From Lactobacillus sp. ESL0246 (GTDB lineage: Bacteria; Bacillota; Bacilli; Lactobacillales; Lactobacillaceae): 64,000 nucleotides of DNA. Each line of letters opens with the position of its first letter. Position 1 is the first letter of the stretch. This document shows positions 55,820 to 64,000 of the stretch, piece by piece. Made by a program: the position numbers and the translations under genes. Below the pieces are notes generated by a model, which was not told where the DNA came from, made no database searches, and saw only the letters and a list, made by a program, of their open reading frames with translations. Location of the stretch: positions 1 through 64,000 of the forward strand of contig NZ_REHC01000012.1 of NCBI RefSeq assembly GCF_003692965.1. The letters run 5' to 3'.

Positions 55820-58792
55820 CTATTTATAAAAGCCCTTGACCTGCAAACCATAAGCTTTTCCGGCAGTCATATCGTACTGGATAGTTTCATAATCAGAAAG
55901 TAATTCTCTCTGCTCTTTGGTCAAATACTTCGGCTCAATCACTTGACCCTTACGTCCAATTAATTCAAAACCTTTATCACCCTCAAAATTGATTGTGATT
56001 GCCGGTAATTTCTTGTGAACTTCCGTTAACAATGCTTGATATGGCGTCACTTTCGAATCAGTCTGTTGTAACATCATTGCAATGAAATCACTGGAACTAA
56101 CAAAATTATTTGCCTTACGTGGCAATCTCATCTTTGCACCATGTTCACGTGCATATTTATTTGAGTAAATAAAGTAACGCGTTGAGTGCATTTGAACTGG
56201 GTATTTCGCAGTGTAGCTTTGTGAAAGAATACTTGGATAGTGATCACCATAAAAGACCAGCGTGATCGGTTTTTTAATCTTATCAATTTCATTCACGAAC
56301 TGCTTAACGGCCCGATCAGTGTATTGAGTTCCTTTAACATAAGTTGCCATCTGTTCACGAACACCTGATGAATTGAATAAATCACCAGAAATTTTACCCA
56401 TGTATTCATTATTCGGGTACCAGTTATTATATGGCATATGATTCTGAATAGAAATCAAATTGATAAATTGGCCACCTTGACGAGAATTAATTTGGTGTAA
56501 GCCGTTAGCATAAGTAGTGAAATCTGAATTATAACCACTACGACCCAATTTTTTCTGGTCAATAATCTTATATTTAGAGCCAGTATAAATAAATTTATCA
56601 AACTTAAATCTGTGATAATCTTCTTGTCTTGAATAGTACGTTCCAATAAATGGGTGAACCGCAGATTTGTAGTCAAAGTTCATTCCAATTGTAGGATAAA
56701 ATTCATAATTAGGAACAACCTGAACATATGGTGTCAAGGTTGACTTAAACATCCCCATGTTCAGACCAGTCAGTGTTTCCCATTCCATATTGGCAGTTCC
56801 ACCACCATAACCGGCACTTAGCATCGTACCATAAGAAGAACGAGACTTCATTGATTCGATAAACTTAACTGGGTTAGGAACAGAATGTTCAAATCTAATA
56901 GTCGGGAAAGTGTTAGGATCAACAAAACTCTCACTCAAATTAAAGACGATCGTCTGATCACGCAGATCATTTTTTCTACCCTTGTTAATTTGAGCTGCTA
57001 CTTTTGTATATTTTTGATCCAATTGCTTAATCGCTGAAGCAGAATAACCCGTTGGTTCATCCATAATTTGTAAATCAATATAATTCAAGAAGTTCAATAC
57101 AGGACCATTAACTTGAATATCACGTTCTGGATTACGAAACTTCTGTTTATTATCAAAACCACGGTTAATGTGGTAAATCATTCCACCATCGTGATTCAAA
57201 CGAAATGGGGTCATGAACAGTAACAAACTAAGCAATGCCCATATACCACGATGTTTCCATGATCCTCGTTTCTTGATTGAAAATTTACATTCCAAAAAGA
57301 CATCAAGTGCAACTATAACAACTATTGCGATCAAGATTGCAATTACGGTTGTCTTGCCAATCATTGGTAACAAAGTACGCCAATTAACAATTTCACTTAA
57401 TTCAGTCGGATAAATTGGCTCACCACGAAGGATTAATTTGATCTTATTAGCAACAGCCCAACCAATTGCAATTAGACTGACCAACATATTAGAAGTCCAA
57501 TATCGTGTAGTCACAAAATATAGAATAGAAAACAATGCATCTAGAAAGATTGTTGTCAAAATAATGGCGAAAAATCTTGTTCCGAGCAAGTAAACGATCG
57601 CATTAATCGTTGATGCAGTGCTAATTTGGATACGCAATTTATCTGATTCAATTAAAAATGAACCAAAACTCAATATATAGAACCAAGTCCAAGTAAGGAG
57701 GTTAACACGATTAGTTACAATAAATTTAACAAAAATTGACCAAGCTCGTTCACATATTTTAGCTAAATTAGATTCATGATCAAGATAATTAATGGTTCGA
57801 GCAAACGGCTTAATTTTAAATAAATATCGTTCAAGCACATCATCCCAAACAATAACTACTATAAACATTATCATAAGCATCAACAGCTTATTAACAGTTG
57901 ATGAACCCGTGAAACGAAATGCATTCATGAATTTAGGAGAGATTGGCGCATCCATAAACATAATTACTGGAATCAAATAGCGCATTTGCCGCGGGCTAAA
58001 AGTCACAATAATCTTTTTAAAGATAAGAAAAACAGCAATAACCAATAAAAACATGAATGGAGATGATGGATTGTTTAAGAATTCACGATTCCAGTCACCG
58101 CCACCATTTCCAGAAATAATTTGCGACCAATAAACAGCATCAAAGCCAGATACTCCAATTACGACAATAAAAAACGAAAACAGTCCAATAATTACAGATA
58201 AGGTCAGTAATTTACCATCAATCGAAACATTGGATAGGAACATGCCCCAAGCAAAAAAGAGCACTAAATAAAGACCATAAAACGAGTATTGAAATGACAA
58301 ATTACCCGCACTTAAAGCAAAACCTAAAAGCGTAAGCAGACTCAGTATCAGTAACTTCTGCTTTTCGGTTTGCCTATTAAGCAAGTCATATAAATATGGC
58401 TGTAGTAAAAGACTAAAAAATAACCCAGCAAATAAAACTGAAGTACTGGCAATAATCGGGAACAACATCCCCCATACCCGCCACATATTAAAGCTACTAG
58501 GCAATTTGAAGAAGAAAAGAATGTAATACACAATCAGCGTTACACTAGCAAGTAACCAGCATTTAAAACTTTCACTGACGCTCAGCTTTTTCTTGCTATA
58601 AACAGCACCAAAAACCATTGGTACAATCATTAAAGTTGCATTATGCAACATATTCGGTATAAAGCGAATAAAAGAATAATGTGCTCTAGAAGCAATTCCT
58701 TTCAAACTGTACATTTGTACTAGCATGAAAAGAGTTGCTACTAGAAGACAAACAATCTTGGCAGCTTTTAACGTTTTTTTATTTTTATTCAT
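55820..58792 (-). CDS. LtaS-like sulfatase-fold membrane protein with large N-terminal membrane domain
   Basis: About 990 residues from the Met of MNKNKKTLKAAKIVCLL. The first 380 residues hold about ten membrane segments resembling an acyltransferase/O-antigen-type membrane domain; a second set of five segments (residues about 390-540) resembles the LTA-synthase anchor, then an extracellular alkaline-phosphatase-like domain. The nucleophile Thr is in GYGGGTANMEWETLTGL and FYGDHYPSIL is the metal-site motif. Such proteins transfer phosphoglycerol or similar groups to cell-surface polymers; the exact acceptor is unknown. A longer start at 58870 adds a non-homologous N-terminus. Confidence 0.8.
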   Translation of the reverse strand: MNKNKKTLKAAKIVCLLVATLFMLVQMYSLKGIASRAHYSFIRFIPNMLHNATLMIVPMVFGAVYSKKKLSVSESFKCWLLASVTLIVYYILFFFKLPSSFNMWRVWGMLFPIIASTSVLFAGLFFSLLLQPYLYDLLNRQTEKQKLLILSLLTLLGFALSAGNLSFQYSFYGLYLVLFFAWGMFLSNVSIDGKLLTLSVIIGLFSFFIVVIGVSGFDAVYWSQIISGNGGGDWNREFLNNPSSPFMFLLVIAVFLIFKKIIVTFSPRQMRYLIPVIMFMDAPISPKFMNAFRFTGSSTVNKLLMLMIMFIVVIVWDDVLERYLFKIKPFARTINYLDHESNLAKICERAWSIFVKFIVTNRVNLLTWTWFYILSFGSFLIESDKLRIQISTASTINAIVYLLGTRFFAIILTTIFLDALFSILYFVTTRYWTSNMLVSLIAIGWAVANKIKLILRGEPIYPTELSEIVNWRTLLPMIGKTTVIAILIAIVVIVALDVFLECKFSIKKRGSWKHRGIWALLSLLLFMTPFRLNHDGGMIYHINRGFDNKQKFRNPERDIQVNGPVLNFLNYIDLQIMDEPTGYSASAIKQLDQKYTKVAAQINKGRKNDLRDQTIVFNLSESFVDPNTFPTIRFEHSVPNPVKFIESMKSRSSYGTMLSAGYGGGTANMEWETLTGLNMGMFKSTLTPYVQVVPNYEFYPTIGMNFDYKSAVHPFIGTYYSRQEDYHRFKFDKFIYTGSKYKIIDQKKLGRSGYNSDFTTYANGLHQINSRQGGQFINLISIQNHMPYNNWYPNNEYMGKISGDLFNSSGVREQMATYVKGTQYTDRAVKQFVNEIDKIKKPITLVFYGDHYPSILSQSYTAKYPVQMHSTRYFIYSNKYAREHGAKMRLPRKANNFVSSSDFIAMMLQQTDSKVTPYQALLTEVHKKLPAITINFEGDKGFELIGRKGQVIEPKYLTKEQRELLSDYETIQYDMTAGKAYGLQVKGFYK

Positions 58793-58870
58793 ATTTCCAG
58801 TACATATCCTAACTAAAAGTAATGTTATTAATGAATTCGTCTTATACTTTATTATGTACAAGACATTCAC

Positions 58871-59396
58871 TCTTTACCTTTACTCAGTAAAGAATTCTTG
58901 CAAATCACGCCTCAACTTTGAAGCCATGATTAATGTGACAGTCCCTGACACAATGACCTTTTCCTTAATCTGCATAATACAAGCTAAACCACAGCCTAAA
59001 CACTAAAGGAAAATTATTAAATTTCGTATTCTTATCACCGATAGCAAAGTAATCAACAGTGCTGCTACAACAGCTTGGATATCTACATCACTACTAGTAA
59101 TAGGCAACTCTTACCCTCTTGTTACCTTTAGAATGATTCCAAAAGAAAAATATATCCTAAAATTAGTCCTAAAACCGAACAAATCAAGTTCACTTTCCTT
59201 TGAAATAAATAATTGATCGGGATTAAACAAGTAGCTATCTTTAATAAACCACTAATCCAAGTTATAATTCCCATTTTCTCTCAAATGACAACCGTATTGG
59301 TAGACCCAACTCTAGCGTAATCTTGAAGAGCAATGCTACCCACAAACAACAACTAATCAGATACATGTCCAATTAGAGCTACATAAAGATGGGCCA
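58871..59396 (-). pseudogene. unrecognised eroded membrane-protein gene
   Basis: A 526-base stretch whose minus strand reads as hydrophobic segments broken by several stops and frameshifts, for example GIITWISGLLKIATCLIPINYLF, LICSVLGLILGYIFLLESF, VAALLITLLSVIRIRNLIIFL and a final KVIVSGTVTLIM. The pattern is of a small polytopic membrane protein (branched-chain amino acid export AzlD-like proteins are one possibility), but I cannot assign it. No intact gene is present. Confidence 0.4.
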
Positions 59397-60512
59397 TCAA
59401 TTTTCACCTTCTTCCTGCAGATCCCAATAGTCTTGATAAATATTATAATCTTGAGTAGCAGGATTAGTAAAATCAAAACCATGAGTTTTATTACGCTGAT
59501 TTTGATAAGTTTCATTATTTTGAATCCGTTCAGGTTCTAATCCCAATTCTAAGCGTAAATAATCAGACACTCGTTGTAATTCCTGAGTCGACTGAACCTG
59601 ATAAGAAGCACCTTCAATTGTGGCATTATGCCCATGGAGATAATCATTTTTAACATTTTTAGTTGAATTGCGATAATTAAAAGCAATCTGCTGCAAAGCA
59701 TCAAATGGTAAGTTGGTTTTTACATTACCAGAAATTGAAGTCAAAACTGAGTCCAATTTAGTTAATGTGTTGAGTGCTACCGCTTTTTTAATTAGCGTTG
59801 TAATTACTTGTCGCTGGCGCTTCTGTCTGCCATAGTCTCCTTGCGGATCATCATAACGCATCCGTGAGTATGCCAAAGCACCACCGCCACCCATATGAGT
59901 TAACTGACCTTTTTTAAAAATATAGCCACCATACTCAAAACTAAGCGTTGGTCGTATCTTGATTCCACCAACATAGCGAATCAAACGCATTATGCCTTTC
60001 ATATTAACTAAGGCATAATACTTGATTGGTATATTGACCAACTTAGAAACACTGGCCATTGACATTGCTGCCCCACCCAATGGATATGCTGCATTAATTT
60101 TTTCGATCTGGAACTTTTTTGTACCAACCATTTGTGCCATCGTGTCACGTGGTACAGACATTAGTGTATAACGCTCTTTTTGTGGATTAACAACAGCAAT
60201 AATGATTGTATCAGTGTTACCAATCTTTTCGGTACGATCAAGAGCTCCCGTATCCGTACCCATTAACAATACCGCAAACTTTTTCTTGCCGTTAAATTCA
60301 CCTTTTTTGATCTGAACCTGATTATTGTTATCATAGGTATCATCAACTGCATTCTTGGTTCGACAATAAATATAAGCAGAGTATGCTACTACTGCGACAA
60401 TTGCAAAAAACAAAATGATCGATATCCATTTTAAGAGACTCTTTTTCTTGTTGTAATCCTTTGCGTGTATTTCAACCCGACTTTTCTTCGGATGATTATC
60501 GTTGTGATCCAT
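59397..60512 (-). CDS. LCP-family (LytR-CpsA-Psr) cell-envelope ligase
   Basis: A 371-residue protein that attaches teichoic acids or capsular glycopolymers to peptidoglycan. The N-terminus is basic and cytoplasmic, one membrane helix follows at about residues 27-49 (WISIILFFAIVAVVAYSAYIY), and the extracellular LCP domain starts near residue 78: FAVLLMGTDTGALDRTEKIGNTDTII, MSVPRDTMAQM and the arginine cluster RMRYDDPQGDYGRQKRQRQVI. The C-terminal tail is acidic/polar. It likely acts with the upstream-neighbouring LtaS-like protein. Confidence 0.94.
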   Translation of the reverse strand: MDHNDNHPKKSRVEIHAKDYNKKKSLLKWISIILFFAIVAVVAYSAYIYCRTKNAVDDTYDNNNQVQIKKGEFNGKKKFAVLLMGTDTGALDRTEKIGNTDTIIIAVVNPQKERYTLMSVPRDTMAQMVGTKKFQIEKINAAYPLGGAAMSMASVSKLVNIPIKYYALVNMKGIMRLIRYVGGIKIRPTLSFEYGGYIFKKGQLTHMGGGGALAYSRMRYDDPQGDYGRQKRQRQVITTLIKKAVALNTLTKLDSVLTSISGNVKTNLPFDALQQIAFNYRNSTKNVKNDYLHGHNATIEGASYQVQSTQELQRVSDYLRLELGLEPERIQNNETYQNQRNKTHGFDFTNPATQDYNIYQDYWDLQEEGEN

Positions 60513-60562
60513 ATTCTTCGTTTACCCAATTTTTAATTACAATGAGTATATTATAGCAAAAA

Positions 60563-60586
60563 AAACAAGCCGTTGCTGGCTTGTTT
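60563..60586 (-). terminator. terminator of the mutarotase-like gene
   Basis: AAACAAGCC/GGCTTGTTT arms, 6-nt loop, then TTTTTT on the minus strand. Confidence 0.85.
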
Positions 60587-60614
60587 CTTGTATCTTATTA
60601 AAATCATTAACTTA

Positions 60615-61184
60615 TTAATTCGCAGTTAATGTCATCGTAAATTCTGTACTTTGATTACCATTCAATATTTCATCATTCGTTGTAGCAATAAAATTTTTAT
60701 CTCTTAAAACTAGTGTAAGATTTGTAGAAGCAAATTTCACTTTAATATCCATTTTGCTCAACTCAAATTCATTAATATTCTCTTTAATATCCCATTCTTC
60801 AGAAATTGGCAAAAGAAATTTTAATGAAAAAGGCATCTCTTTATGAGAATTGTTTTTCAAATAACATTTAATATTGATACGATTTTCCTCAAGTACATAG
60901 GATACAATCACTTCAAAATGATATGGAAACTTTTTATAACTTGCACTGTTATCAATTAGAGTTAAACTAACTCTTGCATCTCCTTTATCAACGACCGTCC
61001 ATGGCAGAAGTTCGGCCAAATTTTTTTCATCTTGACCATTTTCTGCAAAGACAATCTTCAACCTATTTTGCGTGTCGCCATCTTTAAAATAATCAGACTG
61101 GTTATTCTTTGAAACAAGATTAACCAGTTGTGCTCCCTTTTCATCCACAGCAACTTGCAAGACGGAACTTTCAATTATTTGCAT
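60615..61184 (-). CDS. aldose 1-epimerase-like (galactose mutarotase-fold) protein, shortened
   Basis: About 189 residues from the Met of MQIIESSVLQVAVDEKGAQL, with GGAG 6 nt upstream. The opening and the 'ADEKGAQLVNLVSKNN' segment, and later NRINIKCYLKNNSHKEMPFSLKF, resemble LacX/GalM-like proteins of about 290 residues. The middle block that carries the catalytic His/Arg region (PFVG..., HGFARD) is absent, so enzymatic activity is unlikely. It could be a carbohydrate-binding or decayed form. Monocistronic with its own terminator. Confidence 0.55.
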   Translation of the reverse strand: MQIIESSVLQVAVDEKGAQLVNLVSKNNQSDYFKDGDTQNRLKIVFAENGQDEKNLAELLPWTVVDKGDARVSLTLIDNSASYKKFPYHFEVIVSYVLEENRINIKCYLKNNSHKEMPFSLKFLLPISEEWDIKENINEFELSKMDIKVKFASTNLTLVLRDKNFIATTNDEILNGNQSTEFTMTLTAN

Positions 61185-61425
61185 AACTTTCTCCAAACTT
61201 TCTCCTCCCTAGAAAATATCACTTTGATGGCATCAATTCAAGCTTAAAATTAATTCAAATTCTTCATTAATATAAAAAATGCATTTATCAAGAATAGATA
61301 ATTAAAGCTAAATTAGCAATTATTCTATTAAAAGCATTAAAATTATTAGCAAATTTCACTTTGATATATTATAATAATGGTGTTCCCGAGAATTATAAAA
61401 TTAGTTTTTGGAACAAGTTAATAAG
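61185..61425. other. intergenic region, no gene seen
   Basis: AT-rich, contains a TATAAT at 61370-61375 and an inverted repeat TGTTCC/GGAACA at about 61381-61416; no coding frame is supported. Confidence 0.35.
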
Positions 61426-61457
61426 AAAACATCCCAAAGATATCTTTGGGATGTTTT
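61426..61457. terminator. MFS gene terminator (bidirectional)
   Basis: 15-bp arms AAAACATCCCAAAGA/TCTTTGGGATGTTTT, two-base loop, T-runs on both strands. Confidence 0.85.
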
Positions 61458-61502
61458 TTTGAATAATTTTTCTTATCTATTAAATATCCATATTAAAAAT
61501 TC

Positions 61503-62936
61503 TTACTTTACATCTTTTTTGAATAGGCGCCATCCACTCAAAATTACAGTTACTAAGCAAATAATTGTTGAAATGATAAAAACTACGTGCATACCATAGA
61601 TAAAGATCTCTGGTTGTTTAGGTAAATATGCGGTAACACGAGAGCCCTTTGCATGACTCATTGCCGCAAAAAGAACGGTTGTTGCGCTGGAAATTCCGAT
61701 AACCATACCTAAATTTCTTGAAAGCGAGTTAATACTACCAGCAACACCTAAATCTTTCTGTTCAACAGAACTCATTACTAAAGAATTATTTGGTGAACTG
61801 AAAATACCACTTCCAAGTCCCATGATGGCAATACTAATAATGAATAACCAAATTGACGAATTAAGGTTACACAAGGTATAACCAATTTGGCTAATTAATA
61901 ATAAAACTAAGCCAATAAAGGTAATCAATTTAGGCCCAATTTTATCAGATAGCGTACCAGCAATAGGAGCTGCAAAAAGCTGAACAACTGGCAAAATCAT
62001 TAAAATATAACCTGTTTGACTTGGAGCCAAGCTGCGCGCATTTTCTAAATAAAAAGGAGTAACAACATTAAAGAAAAAGTTCGTTATAAAAATTAACAGT
62101 GCACACAATAAGCTAATTGAAAAGTCAGGATTTTTAAACAAGTTAAATTGCAATAGCGGGTTTTCAGTATGGTTTTCAACAGAAACAAACCAGACAAAGC
62201 TGATAATTCCAATTATCAATAACGCTAAAACTGGCAAAGCTGTGAAGCCAAGCTGCTGACCTAAGAAAATTCCGCCAAATAAAGTAATCATTCCTAAAGC
62301 AAACCCAACTGAACCAGTCTTATCAAGAGGAGCATTAGTAAATGTAATATCTTTAGGAAGATAAATCGCACCAATAATCGCAGCAATGATTCCAACGGGA
62401 ACATTTAACCAAAAAATGTATGACCACGAAAGTTTACTCAAAATCAGGCCACCAAGTCCAGGACCTGCAATCGAACCCAAAGCCACAAAAGAACCAATTG
62501 TTCCCAGAGCTTTACCTCGTTCAGTCGAAGGAAAAATTTCAGTAATAATTCCGTTATTAGTAGCCATTGTCATCGCCGCACCAACGGCTTGAATAGCCCG
62601 TGCCAACAATAAGAACGGTAAATTGATTTTAATACCAGATAACAATGAACCTGCAATAAAGAAAATAGCTCCAAAACGGAAAATTTTTATTTTTCCTTGC
62701 AGGTCACTTAACTTTCCAAAAAATAAAATAAAACTACAAACAACAATTAAGTAAAGAGAAACAACCCATTCCGATTGACTCATCGGAATTTGTAAATCAT
62801 TACTAATTACTGGTAATGCAATATTAACAATTGTTCCATCAAGGGTAGACATAAATGTAAATAGCCCAACAGCTACTAATATCCACCACCGATTTTTTTG
62901 CACCTTTTCGTTAGTTTGGTAACTTACAGTTTGCGA
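61503..62936 (-). CDS. MFS drug exporter, DHA2 (EmrB/QacA) family, 14 TM
   Basis: About 477 residues from the Met of MSQTVSYQTNEK, with GAGGAG 10 nt upstream. Around 14 hydrophobic segments fit DHA2. Motif D1 is visible (TLDGTIVNIALPVISNDL), motif A-like SDLQGKIKIFRFG, and motif C GSFVALGSIAGPGLGGLI. It probably expels drugs or toxic organics; the substrate is unknown. Promoter at 62991-63018. Confidence 0.92.
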   Translation of the reverse strand, partial: SQTVSYQTNEKVQKNRWWILVAVGLFTFMSTLDGTIVNIALPVISNDLQIPMSQSEWVVSLYLIVVCSFILFFGKLSDLQGKIKIFRFGAIFFIAGSLLSGIKINLPFLLLARAIQAVGAAMTMATNNGIITEIFPSTERGKALGTIGSFVALGSIAGPGLGGLILSKLSWSYIFWLNVPVGIIAAIIGAIYLPKDITFTNAPLDKTGSVGFALGMITLFGGIFLGQQLGFTALPVLALLIIGIISFVWFVSVENHTENPLLQFNLFKNPDFSISLLCALLIFITNFFFNVVTPFYLENARSLAPSQTGYILMILPVVQLFAAPIAGTLSDKIGPKLITFIGLVLLLISQIGYTLCNLNSSIWLFIISIAIMGLGSGIFSSPNNSLVMSSVEQKDLGVAGSINSLSRNLGMVIGISSATTVLFAAMSHAKGSRVTAYLPKQPEIFIYGMHVVFIISTIICLVTVILSGWRLFKKDVK

Positions 62937-62990
62937 CATTTTTACCAATCTCCTCAATTCAAATTTTAGTTAGGTACCTTATTTGATTAA

Positions 62991-63018
62991 ATTATACACT
63001 TATTTTTGCAGTTGCCAA
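62991..63018 (-). promoter_or_regulatory. predicted promoter of the MFS exporter
   Basis: -35 TTGGCA (63018-63013), 16-nt spacer, -10 TATAAT (62996-62991). Confidence 0.65.
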
Positions 63019-63031
63019 GTAGCAAAAAACA

Positions 63032-63050
63032 GCCACATTGATAATGTGAC
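63032..63050 (-). terminator. terminator of the PRD-type regulator
   Basis: GTCACATT/AATGTGGC arms with a 3-nt loop and TTTTTTG on the minus strand. Confidence 0.65.
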
Positions 63051-63096
63051 CGCTTTTACTTCTTATATAAGTACACTAAATACTAATTTTTAAAAA

Positions 63097-64000
63097 TCAT
63101 GAGCATGATAATAATATTTTTCGCACATCCCGAGGAGATTCGGCTTTGAGTAACCGTTCGACATTATTGTTGTCGCGGACAATATCAACTAATTGCTCCA
63201 AAGCTTTTTCATGTTCATGCTTTAATCCCGGTGAAAGAACAAATAAGCAAGTAACAGAAGCATATTGATTACATGTATTTATTTCTAATGAATGATCAAA
63301 TAGAATCAACGATAAACCAATGTTTTTATTGCTAATACTAGGCGCAGCATGAGCTAAAAAAATATCATTAGCAATTAACATATAAGGTCCATATTGATTA
63401 ATCAGTTGTACGATTTTTTCAAAATAATACTGGTCAATAATTCCATCTCGTTCAAGTAAATTACATCCCAACTGAAGTGCTTTTTGCCAAGTTAAATCGG
63501 TAGTATTATTATGGTAAACCATGATGCGTTCAGTAGGTAATATACTACCTAATGTCGGTAAATTAGATTTCTTTACGTTTTTGCTTTTAGGGAAAATAAA
63601 ATGATCAATGCTTTGTCTAAGTCCACTTTCATCCTTAACATCTGCATATTCATTTATAATTGATACTAAACTATTTACCACACTAGTATTATGCTCTACC
63701 TTAAGTGGATACTTCTGGCGCAAAATATTTTCAATTAGACTTTGATCATGCTTAGTTATAACTGCTCTAACATTAACTACAGGAATAGGATATTTTGTAC
63801 TAGATAATATTGCTGTGCTAATAATCAATTTTGCTTGGTAATCATGTTTAAATATGTTAGGTAAATCTCGTATCTCAAGAGGTAAAGAAAATTTAATTAA
63901 GGGATACATCTTTCTGAGTTCTTGATAAAGCATCGCTGAAGTACCTATACCACTCGAGCAAACCACTAATACATCAGCTAGTGAAGCTCTTCTAAATTTA
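63097..64000 (-). CDS. PTS-regulated transcriptional regulator, C-terminal part (EIIB- and EIIA-like domains); 5' end outside window
   Basis: The frame is open from the right edge (reading KFRRASLADVLVVCSSGIGTS) to TAA at 63097, so the N-terminal DNA/RNA-binding and PRD domains lie beyond base 64000. The visible part has a GatB-like EIIB domain with the phosphorylatable Cys in VVCSSGIGTS, then an EIIA-type 2 (mannitol/fructose) domain with a likely His in LAHAAP. This is the MtlR/ManR/LicR architecture, which senses PTS phosphorylation and activates a sugar operon. The ATG-like GTG at 63966 is internal, not the start. Confidence 0.88.
   Translation of the reverse strand, partial: KFRRASLADVLVVCSSGIGTSAMLYQELRKMYPLIKFSLPLEIRDLPNIFKHDYQAKLIISTAILSSTKYPIPVVNVRAVITKHDQSLIENILRQKYPLKVEHNTSVVNSLVSIINEYADVKDESGLRQSIDHFIFPKSKNVKKSNLPTLGSILPTERIMVYHNNTTDLTWQKALQLGCNLLERDGIIDQYYFEKIVQLINQYGPYMLIANDIFLAHAAPSISNKNIGLSLILFDHSLEINTCNQYASVTCLFVLSPGLKHEHEKALEQLVDIVRDNNNVERLLKAESPRDVRKILLSCS

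Overview
The window looks like chromosomal DNA of a low-GC Lactobacillus (sensu stricto, L. acidophilus/crispatus/helveticus-like). The reasons are gene order (metG-tatD-rnmV-ksgA-veg-purR-glmU followed by a SLAP-type surface protein and prs), a PepD dipeptidase, a PepE/PepG-type C1B peptidase, four SlpA-like (SLAP) repeats in a secreted protein, and Firmicute-type control elements (guanine riboswitch, M-box, tyrosine T-box, CIRCE, cre, LexA boxes). The species cannot be fixed from the sequence alone.

Layout. 1-1373: the right end of an IS3-family element abutting the tail of a truncated oxidoreductase, then an XRE/TPR regulator. 1485-5281: guaA on the minus strand diverging from a guanine-riboswitch-controlled xpt-pbuX operon. 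5360-7062: an IS relic and pepD. 7268-13525: a minus-strand operon of two GntR regulators, a mannose-family PTS (EIIB, EIIC, EIID, EIIA) and two SIS-domain proteins resembling the enzymes that open fructoselysine- and glucoselysine-6-phosphate; its single strong promoter overlaps a cre site. 14118-18557: murA, pyrG (with a CTP-sensing-type attenuator), rpoE and a DUF1934 gene. 18648-19390: a heavily mutated accA. 19577-21966: an HD phosphohydrolase and prs. 22160-25772: a decayed muropeptide-recycling locus (murQ tail relic, mupG, broken PTS EIIC) with an isochorismatase-like gene inside it. 25785-34516: SLAP protein, glmU, purR, veg, ksgA, rnmV, tatD, metG. 34572-37566: mgtA under an M-box. 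37626-41265: trpS-comEB-TPM operon, SRAP protein, tRNA-Gly and a CPBP-like membrane protein. 41352-45679: an SOS-type Y-family polymerase/YolD pair, greA, CIRCE-controlled hsp20 and pepE. 45781-47485: a mostly empty, decaying stretch ending in a nucleoside hydrolase pseudogene. 47494-52418: a NupNOPQ/BmpA-type nucleoside ABC importer. 52593-55770: HD hydrolase, an odd tRNA-Thr, NUDIX hydrolase and T-box-tyrS. 55820-61184: LtaS-like sulfatase, membrane-protein relic, LCP ligase and a mutarotase-like protein. 61503-64000: a 14-TM MFS exporter and the 3' part of a PTS-type regulator running off the right edge.

The recurring theme is nucleotide and purine economy (guaA, xpt-pbuX, pyrG, prs, purR, comEB, nucleoside importer) and envelope metabolism (murA, mupG, glmU, LtaS-like, LCP, SLAP), with several pathways visibly eroding: accA, murQ, PTS EIIC, nucleoside hydrolase and oxidoreductase are all relics. 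The least ordinary items are the pyrG leader, whose architecture matches reiterative-transcription attenuation; a MurA with Asp in place of the catalytic Cys; the Amadori-sugar-like PTS operon; the Y-polymerase promoter flanked by two LexA boxes; and a tRNA-Thr with an anticodon-stem mismatch. I saw no CRISPR array, rRNA or prophage.
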